A DNA stretch of 36,099 nt from Prolixibacteraceae bacterium (GTDB lineage Bacteria > Bacteroidota > Bacteroidia > Bacteroidales > Prolixibacteraceae), in NCBI GenBank assembly GCA_025210775.1, contig JAOARB010000008.1, forward strand, positions 1 through 36,099, written 5' to 3'. A program made the translations under genes and the position numbers. The notes beneath the pieces are model-generated. The model was given only the letters and a program-made list of their open reading frames with translations, had not been told where the DNA came from and ran no database searches. Shown here one piece after another: positions 6,894 to 14,119 of the stretch; the first letter of the stretch is position 1; each line of letters opens with the position of its first letter.

Positions 6894-8240
6894 TTAGCTG
6901 ATGGCATAAACTGGGAATGATTGTTTATTTTGAATAATATTTCCGTGTTTTCTTGATACTGATATTCGCAACTGTTTTTTTTCATCCATAAGAAGTTGTT
7001 TTGAAATTTGCCCCATCTTTTTAAAATCGTTTTTGGTAAAAGAGTCGGAAGCTACAACCTTAACGATATTCATCTCCTGTGGTTCTTCCTTTATCTTATA
7101 ATCACCTTTGTTTCGCTGTAATTTTGCATTTAAGGGGATGCGTAAAGGAAAAGCATTGATTTTATGGCATCCTTGTTCCTTGATATAATCTATGGTCTGT
7201 TGGAAAGATTCAATGGTTTGAGTCGGGATGGCATATATTATGCTTGTTCGATAGTTGATCTTTCTGTTATTAAGCTTTTGCATGACTTCGGAAAGTTGAT
7301 TTAGTTTCGTCTTTTTCCGTCCTATGATTTCTAACTCTTTGTCGTGTATTGATTGGATACCAAATTCTAAAAAGATACGATGGTTGTATTGGGTACATAA
7401 TTTCAAGAATTCTTCTTGCTTTTGATACATGAGTTCGATTCGAACTTGAAGGGTAACGTTTATCAGTGTATGTTCTAAAATGTATTTAAGATAGTAAATG
7501 AATTTATCTCCAAAATTAAAAGTCCCATCTATCACATTAATCTCTTTGATATTAGAAGAGGCAAATAGATCAATTTCTTTTAATAGACGTGATTTGGGAA
7601 GATCGATTACGTTTTTCTGAAGATGGTTGCCCCATTCACAGAAACCACATTTGTATGGACATCCTCTCTTGGTTTCCCAATGTATTTTGGGTGTGTTTAG
7701 AGGTAATATTTTATTTAGGTAAGGAGAGACAAGGTCACTCGGATCAATACTTTTTTCAATGATACGTTTTTTTGAAGGATGGTTAGAGAGGATGAGTTCT
7801 TTTAGTGCGGTTTCTACATATCCTTTCATAAAGTAATTGACTTGTGGAAATTTCTCGAATAAATCTTTATTCCCCATAGCTGTTACATCGTATCCTCCAA
7901 GAATGATTTTGCCATTATAATCTATAAGGGTTTTATTCAGAAGATATTGTACACAGTCATAGGTCCATGAGGAGAGACCAATATTGATAAAATCATATTG
8001 ATTTATCAAAGGCTCAATGTTTTTATCAATATGTTTTTTGATTTTGTCTAAAGCTTCAGATATGTGTTGTTGGTTGTTTTGGAATTGATTGAGGTCTATA
8101 CAAATATGTTTATAGGTGATATTTTTTTCTTGTTTTAGGCTTGATAGAATAGAAGCCATTGCATAGGTGGTTTTAGAATATTCTTTTTTGATGAAGTCAA
8201 AGGATATAAATAGAATTTTTTTGTTCTTAATGTTGGTCAT
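6894..8240 (-). CDS. B12-binding-type radical SAM enzyme
   Basis: The 448-residue protein has an N-terminal Rossmann-like cobalamin-binding-type domain (about 8-150; INIGLSSWTYD, KIILGGYDVTA). A radical SAM barrel follows, with the cluster motif C194-x3-C198-x2-C201 in RGCPYKCGFCEWG. The DxHxxG lower-ligand motif of B12 domains is absent, so base-off His ligation is not expected. No SPASM-like cysteine cluster occurs in the C-terminal part. Such enzymes methylate or rearrange varied substrates including peptides; the substrate here is not determined by sequence. It lies downstream on the same strand of a 39-aa peptide gene and a small lipoprotein, with a terminator at 8295-8323 in between, so it may have its own promoter. 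Peptide modification is a hypothesis. Confidence 0.85.
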   Translation of the reverse strand: MTNIKNKKILFISFDFIKKEYSKTTYAMASILSSLKQEKNITYKHICIDLNQFQNNQQHISEALDKIKKHIDKNIEPLINQYDFINIGLSSWTYDCVQYLLNKTLIDYNGKIILGGYDVTAMGNKDLFEKFPQVNYFMKGYVETALKELILSNHPSKKRIIEKSIDPSDLVSPYLNKILPLNTPKIHWETKRGCPYKCGFCEWGNHLQKNVIDLPKSRLLKEIDLFASSNIKEINVIDGTFNFGDKFIYYLKYILEHTLINVTLQVRIELMYQKQEEFLKLCTQYNHRIFLEFGIQSIHDKELEIIGRKKTKLNQLSEVMQKLNNRKINYRTSIIYAIPTQTIESFQQTIDYIKEQGCHKINAFPLRIPLNAKLQRNKGDYKIKEEPQEMNIVKVVASDSFTKNDFKKMGQISKQLLMDEKKQLRISVSRKHGNIIQNKQSFPVYAIS

Positions 8241-8294
8241 GGTTCTAGAATGTATAGAGGTGGATGGTTGTGTTTAATAAATGATATAATTGTA

Positions 8295-8323
8295 GAAAAC
8301 GACCTCCTCTTTAGAAGAGGTCG
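8295..8323 (-). terminator. Terminator after the small lipoprotein gene
   Basis: On the minus strand CGACCTCTTC pairs with GAGGAGGTCG around TAAA with one G-U, followed by TTTTC. The bases just downstream (TTTTCTACAATTATATCA) resemble the head of the REP-like family at 3099-3460. Confidence 0.75.
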
Positions 8324-8342
8324 AATAAATATTTGTTTTTTG

Positions 8343-8759
8343 TTAGATGGCAAGATGCATTGTCGCTTCTTTGACTTCTCCATCTTTTACTGTCACATAG
8401 ATGTTACCTAGGTAAGCTGTTTCACTTTTATTGTATACACAAAAATGAAATGTCTCTTGTTCCACAACAGGATTAAGATCGTTTACATCTTTTAGTTCAA
8501 AACGAGCTTCTCCATTTTCTTCAGTCACCACTTTTCTTGAGGCAAAGAATGGGTCTGAATTGAATTGTCCCTTTGCACTTGAATTGAACATATAAACCAG
8601 GGTTTGTGGTTTAGGTTCTCCATATTTATCGACGACTTTTATGATAATGGTGGCATTGGAATCTTCATCTTTACTACAGCTTGATAATGAGGTTCCAAAT
8701 ATTGAAAATATTAATACGGCAAAAAGATAGTTTAGACTTCTAGTTTTTAGATTTTTCAT
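8343..8759 (-). CDS. Small lipoprotein with a predicted beta-sandwich domain
   Basis: The 138-residue protein has a signal ending in FGTSLSSC, so it is lipidated at Cys 27, followed by SKDEDS. Residues 37-138 (IIIKVVDKYGEPKPQTLVYM, VTEENGEARFEL and GNIYVTVKDGEVKEATMHL) have the alternating pattern of a transthyretin/CNA-B-like beta-sandwich, but I do not recognise a named family. SKDED after the Cys is an acidic stretch that in Bacteroidota often accompanies export to the cell surface. It starts only 12 bases after the T run of a terminator that follows the 39-aa peptide gene, so it is probably expressed by read-through from that promoter and ends in its own terminator. Its role beside the peptide, such as binding, immunity or sensing, is unknown. 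Confidence 0.7.
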   Translation of the reverse strand: MKNLKTRSLNYLFAVLIFSIFGTSLSSCSKDEDSNATIIIKVVDKYGEPKPQTLVYMFNSSAKGQFNSDPFFASRKVVTEENGEARFELKDVNDLNPVVEQETFHFCVYNKSETAYLGNIYVTVKDGEVKEATMHLAI

Positions 8760-8775
8760 TTGAATTTTGATTTAA

Positions 8776-8803
8776 AAGACAGGAAGAGAAACTCTTCCTG
8801 TTT
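8776..8803 (-). terminator. Terminator or attenuator between peptide and lipoprotein genes
   Basis: On the minus strand ACAGGAAGAG (8801-8792) pairs perfectly with CTCTTCCTGT (8788-8779) around a 3-base loop, followed by CTTTT. It lies 17 bases after the peptide stop and ends just before the ATG at 8759. This would give abundant peptide mRNA and lesser read-through. Confidence 0.75.
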
Positions 8804-8818
8804 AGAATTAAAAATTGG

Positions 8819-8938
8819 TTACTTGTTCCCTTTTGTTGAAGTTGCATTACCTCTTCCTTTCCCTGAAGGGTTTCCTGTTGTTGATGGGGCATTTTTAAGT
8901 CCTGATGACTTTCTCGATGTTTTAATACAATTTTTCAT
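8819..8938 (-). CDS. 39-aa Gly/Ser/Thr/Asn/Lys-rich peptide (candidate signal or RiPP precursor)
   Basis: The ATG at 8938 opens a 39-codon frame ending in TAA at 8819. The product begins MKNCIKTSRKSSGLKNAPST, continues TGNPSGKGRGNATS and ends TKGNK. It is strongly basic, with one Cys (C4), no hydrophobic segment and no double-Gly leader of the GG-Bacteroidales type. Support for a real gene is contextual: an exact -7 element TATATTTG about 77 bases upstream, repeated GGGATAA boxes before that, and a clean terminator just after the stop. A LytTR two-component system lies upstream and a radical SAM gene downstream on the same strand. The low-complexity tail resembles a disordered or processed peptide. 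It could be a modified natural product, an autoinducer or an intracellular small protein. Confidence 0.55.
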   Translation of the reverse strand: MKNCIKTSRKSSGLKNAPSTTGNPSGKGRGNATSTKGNK

Positions 8939-9015
8939 ATTTGTAATTTTTAAAATATAACAATTGCAAGATGTTTGTAGTCAGTTGTTTGTGACTTCTT
9001 GCGTTGATTGTTTTA

Positions 9016-9023
9016 CAAATATA
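9016..9023 (-). promoter_or_regulatory. -7 promoter element of the peptide gene
   Basis: On the minus strand it reads TATATTTG, an exact TAnnTTTG match, giving a leader of about 70 bases before the ATG at 8938. No good -33 TTTG exists at 17-23 bases, which fits an activator-dependent promoter. Confidence 0.6.
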
Positions 9024-9052
9024 GTGCGCAAACAAATTGATCTTTGGTAAAT

Positions 9053-9108
9053 GGGATAACCTGTAGTGTTTTGGGGATAATTGGTATATTGGGGGCAATG
9101 AGGGATAA
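9053..9108 (-). promoter_or_regulatory. Three GGGATAA boxes, candidate LytTR operator
   Basis: GGGATAA (TTATCCC on the transcribed strand) occurs at 9053-9059, 9074-9080 and 9102-9108, with a fourth at 9198-9204. The first two start exactly 21 bp apart, the spacing of paired sites bound by LytTR domains on one DNA face. The nearest box ends about 29 bases upstream of the -7 element, a normal activator position. The adjacent regulator at 9264-10019 is LytTR-type. Binding is inferred. Confidence 0.5.
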
Positions 9109-9204
9109 GATCTATCTTTTTAGTTGAAAAATTTATGCTAAAAGAATATCTCTTGTTTTAAATGAAGAAGAATCGCGATTAGTCGATATAATGTGTAGGG
9201 ATAA

Positions 9205-9238
9205 AAAAGATATCTATTTTTAATGATAGATATCTTTT
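9205..9238 (-). terminator. Terminator of the two-component operon
   Basis: AAAAGATATCTAT (9205-9217) pairs perfectly with ATAGATATCTTTT (9226-9238) over 13 bp, 25 bases past the response regulator stop. It separates the regulator transcript from the peptide promoter. Confidence 0.7.
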
Positions 9239-9263
9239 AAAATGTTTCTATTTGGAGGATGTT

Positions 9264-10019
9264 TTAGCTTTTGGTTAATTCTTTTAGGATGTCAAGGTAG
9301 TCTCTTGTGACCTGTAATAATTTGTCGTTGTTTTTTAGTTTGATGGTTTTTCTTTTTTTGTCAACAGCCTCTATTTCTTCAAGAACAAGGTTTTTATTTA
9401 TATAAAAAGACCCAGAGATGGGAGTGAGATTAAGGTTATGATCCTTTATAAATTGGGTAAGAGAAGTCTTTATTCTATAACTCTGACTTTTATGAATGTT
9501 TTTTAATACAATGTTGTTCTTTTTTTCGTCAAAAGGAGTGATCGAGAAATCGGATGTAATAAAAAGAATATCTTTAGGATGAATGCGATATTCTTTTCTC
9601 TCAGGACTTTCAAATTCTACTCCTTTAAAACAAAAAGATTCGTTTTCAATTTTTTCAAATACTTTCTTTATCTTTTCATCATTTATCGGTTTATCAATAC
9701 TCCTTAAAACATTAGGTGTATTATCTGAAAATACTTCCGATCGGTTTTCATAGCCAGAAATAAATACGATTAGTTTATTCGGGTATTTCTCTTTTATCTC
9801 TTTGGCAATCTGTGGTCCATCTTTGCCAGGCATTTCTATATCTAAGAAGAAGATATCAATATCTTCATACATACTGGAGCTGTTGAGGTCATCAGAGAAT
9901 TTTAATGAATTAGTCTCTTTAAAAATATTAGAACATGTGATATTATTTTTAATACAACTTTCTATTGAGTGGATAATCCTTTCTTCATCATCTAGTATTG
10001 CGATTCTATATTTTCTCAT
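9264..10019 (-). CDS. LytTR-family response regulator
   Basis: The 251-residue protein has a receiver domain at 1-125 with acidic pair D10-D11, phospho-acceptor D60 in FFLDIEMPGKDG, S88 and K110 (DKP). Residues about 140-248 are a LytTR DNA-binding domain: DILFITSDFSITPF, IHKSQSYRIKTSLTQFI, NLTPISGSFYINKNLVLEEI and TRDYLDILKEL. LytTR regulators bind paired imperfect direct repeats about two helical turns apart and usually activate. Its start overlaps the kinase stop by 4 bp (ATGA), so the two are translationally coupled and form a cognate pair. The promoter of the next gene on the strand carries GGGATAA repeats at 21-bp spacing, the most likely target. Confidence 0.9.
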   Translation of the reverse strand: MRKYRIAILDDEERIIHSIESCIKNNITCSNIFKETNSLKFSDDLNSSSMYEDIDIFFLDIEMPGKDGPQIAKEIKEKYPNKLIVFISGYENRSEVFSDNTPNVLRSIDKPINDEKIKKVFEKIENESFCFKGVEFESPERKEYRIHPKDILFITSDFSITPFDEKKNNIVLKNIHKSQSYRIKTSLTQFIKDHNLNLTPISGSFYINKNLVLEEIEAVDKKRKTIKLKNNDKLLQVTRDYLDILKELTKS

Positions 10020-10807
10020 ATTGTAAAGGGAAGTTTTAGAGTAACGGAATATCTGTTTTTGTTTTGACGTGTGGTTAATTCAAAGTTATTGTCGTAAGCA
10101 TCAATAAGTCGTTTTTTTAGAATCATCTCACCGATACCTCTGCTATCCTTTTGTTCTGTTAGATCTTGTTTGCTAACATAGATCGGATTACTGACGGTAA
10201 AAATAAGGTTCTCTTCAGAGCATTTTATTTGTACGTCGATACGATCGTCTTCATTGGAAATATAACTGTGTTTATATGCATTTTCGAGAACTTCTGGAAA
10301 TATACAACAGCATATTCTGTTCTTTCCATATAGAAGAGCTGGATCGATATTATGTGTGATGTTCGCTTTATTGTGGCTGCGTATCTTTACAAACTCGATA
10401 AAAGTGATAAGATGCTTTGCTTCTTCATCAATGGTTGTCCATGGGTTTTTTATAGCATAGGTGAAGTGTTGGATTAGTGGTGTAATGGCTTCTATTGATT
10501 TGACGATATCATTATTTATTCTTTGGTAATGATTAATATTCTCTTCCATTGTGTCGTTGTTTACTTCCTCAGCAAGAATGTCTTGCATGATTTGTAGACA
10601 GTTTTTAATGAAGTGAATATTCCCAGATTTTTTTGAACTCTCCATGGTTAGTTCATTGATCTCATCTTCTAATTGCTTTTGTTTTACCAGAAGTTCATTT
10701 TTCATTTTACGATACTTATAGGCTCCTATTCCTGCAGCAACTCCTGCTCCAACAACTGCTGCTCCAGATAAGATCTTAAATAGTTTAGATGTGTTACTCA
10801 TAGTCAA
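10016..10807 (-). CDS. Minimal LytS-like sensor histidine kinase
   Basis: The 263-residue protein has one N-terminal membrane helix (about 11-29, rich in Gly/Ala: SGAAVVGAGVAAGIGA), then a coiled coil (about 33-58). The histidine box IHFIKNCLQIM has H65 and corresponds to the HFLFNSLN box of LytS/AgrC kinases. Residues 128-143 (DEEAKHLITFIEFVKI) match the family's second helix. The ATPase has an N-box PEVLENAYKHSY (N176) and G-box SRGIGEMILKKRL (222-234). There is no periplasmic or PAS sensor, so the stimulus must reach the membrane helix or a partner protein. MTMSN allows a start at 10807 or 10801. A -7-like TATATTTA lies on the minus strand at 10834-10841. Confidence 0.85.
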   Translation of the reverse strand: MTMSNTSKLFKILSGAAVVGAGVAAGIGAYKYRKMKNELLVKQKQLEDEINELTMESSKKSGNIHFIKNCLQIMQDILAEEVNNDTMEENINHYQRINNDIVKSIEAITPLIQHFTYAIKNPWTTIDEEAKHLITFIEFVKIRSHNKANITHNIDPALLYGKNRICCCIFPEVLENAYKHSYISNEDDRIDVQIKCSEENLIFTVSNPIYVSKQDLTEQKDSRGIGEMILKKRLIDAYDNNFELTTRQNKNRYSVTLKLPFTI

Positions 10808-10833
10808 AAGATGGACGTGTAAATATTAGACGT

Positions 10834-10841
10834 TAAATATA
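10834..10841 (-). promoter_or_regulatory. Probable -7 element of the kinase-regulator operon
   Basis: On the minus strand it reads TATATTTA, 7 of 8 to TAnnTTTG, 26 bases before the first ATG. GTAAATAT or GTTAAATAT recurs three times at 10819-10870, possibly regulatory but in AT-rich DNA. Confidence 0.3.
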
Positions 10842-10963
10842 GTTTTTATATGTATAAATTAACGTAAATATCCTGTGGTTTTATAGGGAAATTGTGAGGG
10901 TAATTCTAAATAAGCTATTGGTGGAGATAGTACAGATTGTTCGGAGCGGTATGGGAGATATTA

Positions 10964-10997
10964 AAAAAGGGAAAAACAGTATAGTTTTTCCCTTTTT
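10964..10997 (-). terminator. Terminator of the ABC-F gene
   Basis: The 14-base arms at 10964-10977 and 10984-10997 (AAAAAGGGAAAAAC and its complement) pair perfectly around a 6-base loop, with a T run on the minus strand 16 bases after the stop. Confidence 0.8.
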
Positions 10998-11012
10998 AGA
11001 TGGTAATATATT

Positions 11013-12878
11013 TTATTGTTTTTCGCTAAGTTCTAGCCAGCGAAGTTCTTTTTCGTCTAGGAGATTCCCTACTTCAGCATGTCGTGTAGAGAGTTCCACG
11101 ATCTTATCTGTTGAAAGGGAAGGGTCATTGAGTTTTTCTTCGATTTCTTTCTTTTCGATTTCTAGTTTCTCAATTTCCTCAGGTAGTTTATCAAACTCTT
11201 TCTGTTCGTGGTAGGAACGTTTGATCTTTTGAGGTTTCTCTTTTTGAGGCTCTTCTTTGACTTGTTTCTTTTTCTCTAGAGCTTTCTTCTCTTTCTCTTC
11301 TTCTTTTAACCATTGGCGGAAATGAGTATAGTTGCCTGGGAAATCTTTGATTTTTCCTTCTCCTTCAAAGACAAACAGGTGATCTACAATCTTATCCATA
11401 AAGTAACGGTCATGGGAAACGACAATAACACATCCTTGGAAGTCACTTAGGTAAGCCTCTAAGACGTTAAGAGTCATGATGTCAAGATCGTTGGTAGGCT
11501 CATCCAGAATAAGGAAGTTCGGATTTTGCATCAAGACTGTACAAAGATACAAACGACGTTTCTCTCCTCCACTAAGCTTACTTACATAGGTGTATTGTGT
11601 CTCTGGTGGAAACAAGAAATAGGTCAGAAATTGTGAAGCAGTCCATTTACGTCCGTTACCAAGGTCGATAACTTCGGCTATGTTTTTGATGATATCTATT
11701 ACTCGGTCTTCTTCTTTGAAGCTCATCCCTTTTTGGGTGTAGTACCCAAATTTGATGGTTTGTCCAACATCAATAGTTCCGCTGTCCATCGGGATATTGC
11801 CAGTGATCATATTAAGAAAGGTGGATTTACCTGTTCCGTTTTTTCCTACAATACCGATCTTTTCGAATTTAGAGAATTTATAAGAGAAATCATCTAAGAT
11901 GGTGATATCGCCAAAAGATTTAGAAAGGTGTTCTACTTCAATGATTTTATTTCCTAGACGAGCACTGTCGAATTGAAGTTCTAACTTATCTTCTTTGATC
12001 GTTTGTGACGCTTTCTTCTTTAGCTCGTGGGCAGCATCGACACGATATTTGGCTTTGTGTCCACGTGCTTTAGGCATACGACGTAACCAGTCTAACTCTG
12101 TACGATAAAGGTTTTTGGCTTTCTCGATCTCTGCCGTTTGGATGGCAATCCTTTCGTCTCTTTTTTGTAGATAGTAGCTGTAGTTTCCTTTGTATCGGTA
12201 GGTCGTATTGTCTTCGATCTCTACGATCTCATTACATACTCTATCTAAGAAATAACGGTCGTGGGTTACCATTAAAAGAGTACAGTTGGTCTTGGTAAGA
12301 TAGATCTCTAACCATTCGATCATATTCAAATCTAAATGGTTGGTAGGCTCATCTAAGATCAACATATCTGGTTCGTTGATAAGGATTTGTGCAAGTGCTA
12401 CCCTTTTTTGTTGACCCCCTGATAGTTGAGATACCTTTTGGTCGAAATGGTTGATTTTTAATTCGCTAAGTACTTGTTTGAATCGAAGTTCAAAGTCCCA
12501 TGCGTTTTTTAGGTTCATCTCTTCCATCAACGACTCCATCTTTTCTGTGTCGTTAGAGGCAATAGCCATCTCGTATTCACGAATTAAAGCCGCGATAGGG
12601 TTATCCGATGCAGTGGCTTGTTCAAGAACCGTGAGCTCTTGGTTTAATTCAGGAACCTGACTTAAATAACCAACTTTTACATCTTTGTTTATTTTGATGA
12701 CTCCTTCGTCTAGGTCTGTTTTTCCCGCAATGGCGTTAAGTAGGGTTGATTTACCTGCTCCATTTTTAGCAATGATGGCTACTTTTTGTCCTTTTGCAAT
12801 ATTAAAACTGATATTTTCGAAGAGGATCTGGTCTCCCCATCTTTTGGTGACGTTATCTATCTCTATATATGGAATCAT
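11013..12878 (-). CDS. ABC-F ATPase, Uup-like
   Basis: This 621-residue soluble protein has two ABC ATPase domains and no membrane segment. Domain 1 has Walker A AKNGAGKST (38-46; the usual first Gly is Ala), signature LSGGQQKRVALAQ and Walker B LILDEPTNHLDL. Domain 2 has GKNGTGKST, LSGGEKRRLYL and LILDEPTNDLDI. The interdomain linker (about 240-310, ARGHKAKYRVDAAHELKKK) is the ABC-F tRNA-interacting arm region. The C-terminal about 90 residues are Lys/Glu-rich (KEEEKEKKALEKKKQVKEE) and form the coiled coil typical of Uup. ABC-F proteins act on ribosomes; Uup is tied to transposon excision and ribosome function. Single gene, flanked by terminators on both sides. Confidence 0.9.
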   Translation of the reverse strand: MIPYIEIDNVTKRWGDQILFENISFNIAKGQKVAIIAKNGAGKSTLLNAIAGKTDLDEGVIKINKDVKVGYLSQVPELNQELTVLEQATASDNPIAALIREYEMAIASNDTEKMESLMEEMNLKNAWDFELRFKQVLSELKINHFDQKVSQLSGGQQKRVALAQILINEPDMLILDEPTNHLDLNMIEWLEIYLTKTNCTLLMVTHDRYFLDRVCNEIVEIEDNTTYRYKGNYSYYLQKRDERIAIQTAEIEKAKNLYRTELDWLRRMPKARGHKAKYRVDAAHELKKKASQTIKEDKLELQFDSARLGNKIIEVEHLSKSFGDITILDDFSYKFSKFEKIGIVGKNGTGKSTFLNMITGNIPMDSGTIDVGQTIKFGYYTQKGMSFKEEDRVIDIIKNIAEVIDLGNGRKWTASQFLTYFLFPPETQYTYVSKLSGGEKRRLYLCTVLMQNPNFLILDEPTNDLDIMTLNVLEAYLSDFQGCVIVVSHDRYFMDKIVDHLFVFEGEGKIKDFPGNYTHFRQWLKEEEKEKKALEKKKQVKEEPQKEKPQKIKRSYHEQKEFDKLPEEIEKLEIEKKEIEEKLNDPSLSTDKIVELSTRHAEVGNLLDEKELRWLELSEKQ

Positions 12879-12907
12879 CGTATTCTTTTTATATTTCCTA
12901 CAAAAAT

Positions 12908-12936
12908 AAAAAAGCCATCATAAATGATGGCTTTTT
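12908..12936. terminator. Terminator after galM
   Basis: AAAAGCCATCA pairs with TGATGGCTTTT around TAAA, with A and T runs on either side. It lies between the galM stop (12956) and the ABC-F start (12878), both minus strand. Confidence 0.85.
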
Positions 12937-12955
12937 AGGTCTAAATATTTCAATG

Positions 12956-14002
12956 CTATATTATTTCAAACTGAAAACAGGTTATTTCTTCAAATGGCTT
13001 CTCTGGTTCAAGAATCGTAGAAGGAAAGTGTGGTTGATTGGGTGAATCAGGAAAATGTTGTGTCTCTAATGCTACTCCCATATAGCGTCCATATTTCTTG
13101 TTGTCCAAGCCTGTAAATTCAGGAATATAATATCCTGTATATACTTGCAATCCTGGTTGGGTTGTGTAGACTGAAACCGACCTGCCACTCTCTTGATGGG
13201 ATAGTGTACCGGCATATAGAGGATCTTTTTCTTTGTCTAATACAAAATTGATGTCATAGCCTTCTTCTAGAGAGTCAATGCCTTCTCCGAGATTCTTTTG
13301 TGTTCTAAAATCGTATGATGTTCCTTCGGTAGAAGCATATTCACCTGTAGGAATAAGATTATTATCGACTGGAGTTACCTTAGGGGCATTGACAACAAGA
13401 TCGTGATCTTTGATGGTGTGGTTGATGCCATTAAGGTTAAAATAGGTATGGTTGGTTAGATTGATGATTGTCTTTTGATCGGTGGTGGCTCTATATTTGA
13501 TAAAAAGTTGGTTGTCGTTGGTTAGGGTATATACCACTGTAATGTCGGTGTTTCCTGGGAACCCTTCTTCTTGATCTTTGGCTTTGTAGGTAAGAATCAA
13601 TGAGACTTCGTTTTCTTCTTGTTCCATCTCGGCATTCCATACGACTTTATCCAGCCCTACAATTCCTCCATGTAGCGCATTGGGGCCATTGTTGACTGCC
13701 AATTGATATTCTTTGCCATCAATGGAGAATTTTCCCTCTTTAATGCGGTTGGCATAACGCCCTGCGATTGCTCCGAAATAGGGGCAGTTGTCGATATATT
13801 CTTGAGATGTGTATTTTTCTAAAGAGTCAAAACCAAGAGCAATATGATCAGAGAGTCCCTCTTTGTTTGGCATTTGAATATCAGTGACTATTGCACCATA
13901 GTTGGTGATCTTTACAATTAGGTTTTTATCGTTTTCAAGACGAAAAAGTAAAACTTCTTTGTTCTCTTTTGTGTTTCCAAAAGGTTGGCTTACTATCTTC
14001 AT
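12956..14002 (-). CDS. galM: Aldose 1-epimerase (galactose mutarotase)
   Basis: The 348-residue protein interconverts alpha and beta anomers of galactose or glucose, feeding alpha-D-galactose to galactokinase. Visible family residues are: FGAIAGRYANRI (76-87), H111 in NGPNALHGG, H185 in LTNHTYFNLNG (catalytic acid) and E313 in LETQHFPDSPNQPHFP (catalytic base). Length is normal for GalM. There is no signal peptide, so it is cytoplasmic, unlike some Bacteroidota mutarotases. It is divergent from the GntR-type regulator and two genes from galK-galT, with a shared 117-bp control region carrying ACTAGTTG. It is thus probably controlled with them. Confidence 0.92.
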   Translation of the reverse strand: MKIVSQPFGNTKENKEVLLFRLENDKNLIVKITNYGAIVTDIQMPNKEGLSDHIALGFDSLEKYTSQEYIDNCPYFGAIAGRYANRIKEGKFSIDGKEYQLAVNNGPNALHGGIVGLDKVVWNAEMEQEENEVSLILTYKAKDQEEGFPGNTDITVVYTLTNDNQLFIKYRATTDQKTIINLTNHTYFNLNGINHTIKDHDLVVNAPKVTPVDNNLIPTGEYASTEGTSYDFRTQKNLGEGIDSLEEGYDINFVLDKEKDPLYAGTLSHQESGRSVSVYTTQPGLQVYTGYYIPEFTGLDNKKYGRYMGVALETQHFPDSPNQPHFPSTILEPEKPFEEITCFQFEII

Positions 14003-14055
14003 TTCGATTATTGTTTTTGTGTTTAGTCTACTACAAATATTATAAAAAAAAACAT

Positions 14056-14063
14056 ACTAGTTG
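14056..14063. promoter_or_regulatory. ACTAGTTG box in the galM-regulator divergent promoter
   Basis: The octamer ACTAGTTG, with palindromic core ACTAGT, occurs here and again upstream of galK at 15251-15258. Its place between divergent genes makes it a candidate operator for the regulator at 14120-15124. Confidence 0.4.
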
Positions 14064-14082
14064 CTACAAGTCTGTTTTTATT

Positions 14083-14090
14083 TATTTTTG
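14083..14090 (+). promoter_or_regulatory. -7 element of the regulator gene
   Basis: TATTTTTG is an exact TAnnTTTG match 29 bases before the ATG at 14120. Confidence 0.5.
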
Positions 14091-14119
14091 TTGTAATAAA
14101 AATTATTGATCTATAGGGT

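Noticed and set aside
6894..8240. SPASM/twitch peptide-modifying radical SAM enzyme
   Set aside because: No extra cysteine cluster in the C-terminal part; the N-terminal domain is of the cobalamin-binding type.
8819..8938. GG-Bacteroidales-type natural product precursor
   Set aside because: There is no double-Gly leader cleavage site or typical leader; kept only as an unclassified peptide.
8760..8960. 66-aa plus-strand ORF
   Set aside because: It is antisense to the 39-aa peptide and runs through the terminator hairpin; promoter and terminator both point to the minus strand.
10894..11214. 106-aa plus-strand Ser-rich ORF
   Set aside because: It is the antisense of the Glu/Lys-rich coiled coil of the ABC-F protein; Ser/Phe richness is the usual mirror image.
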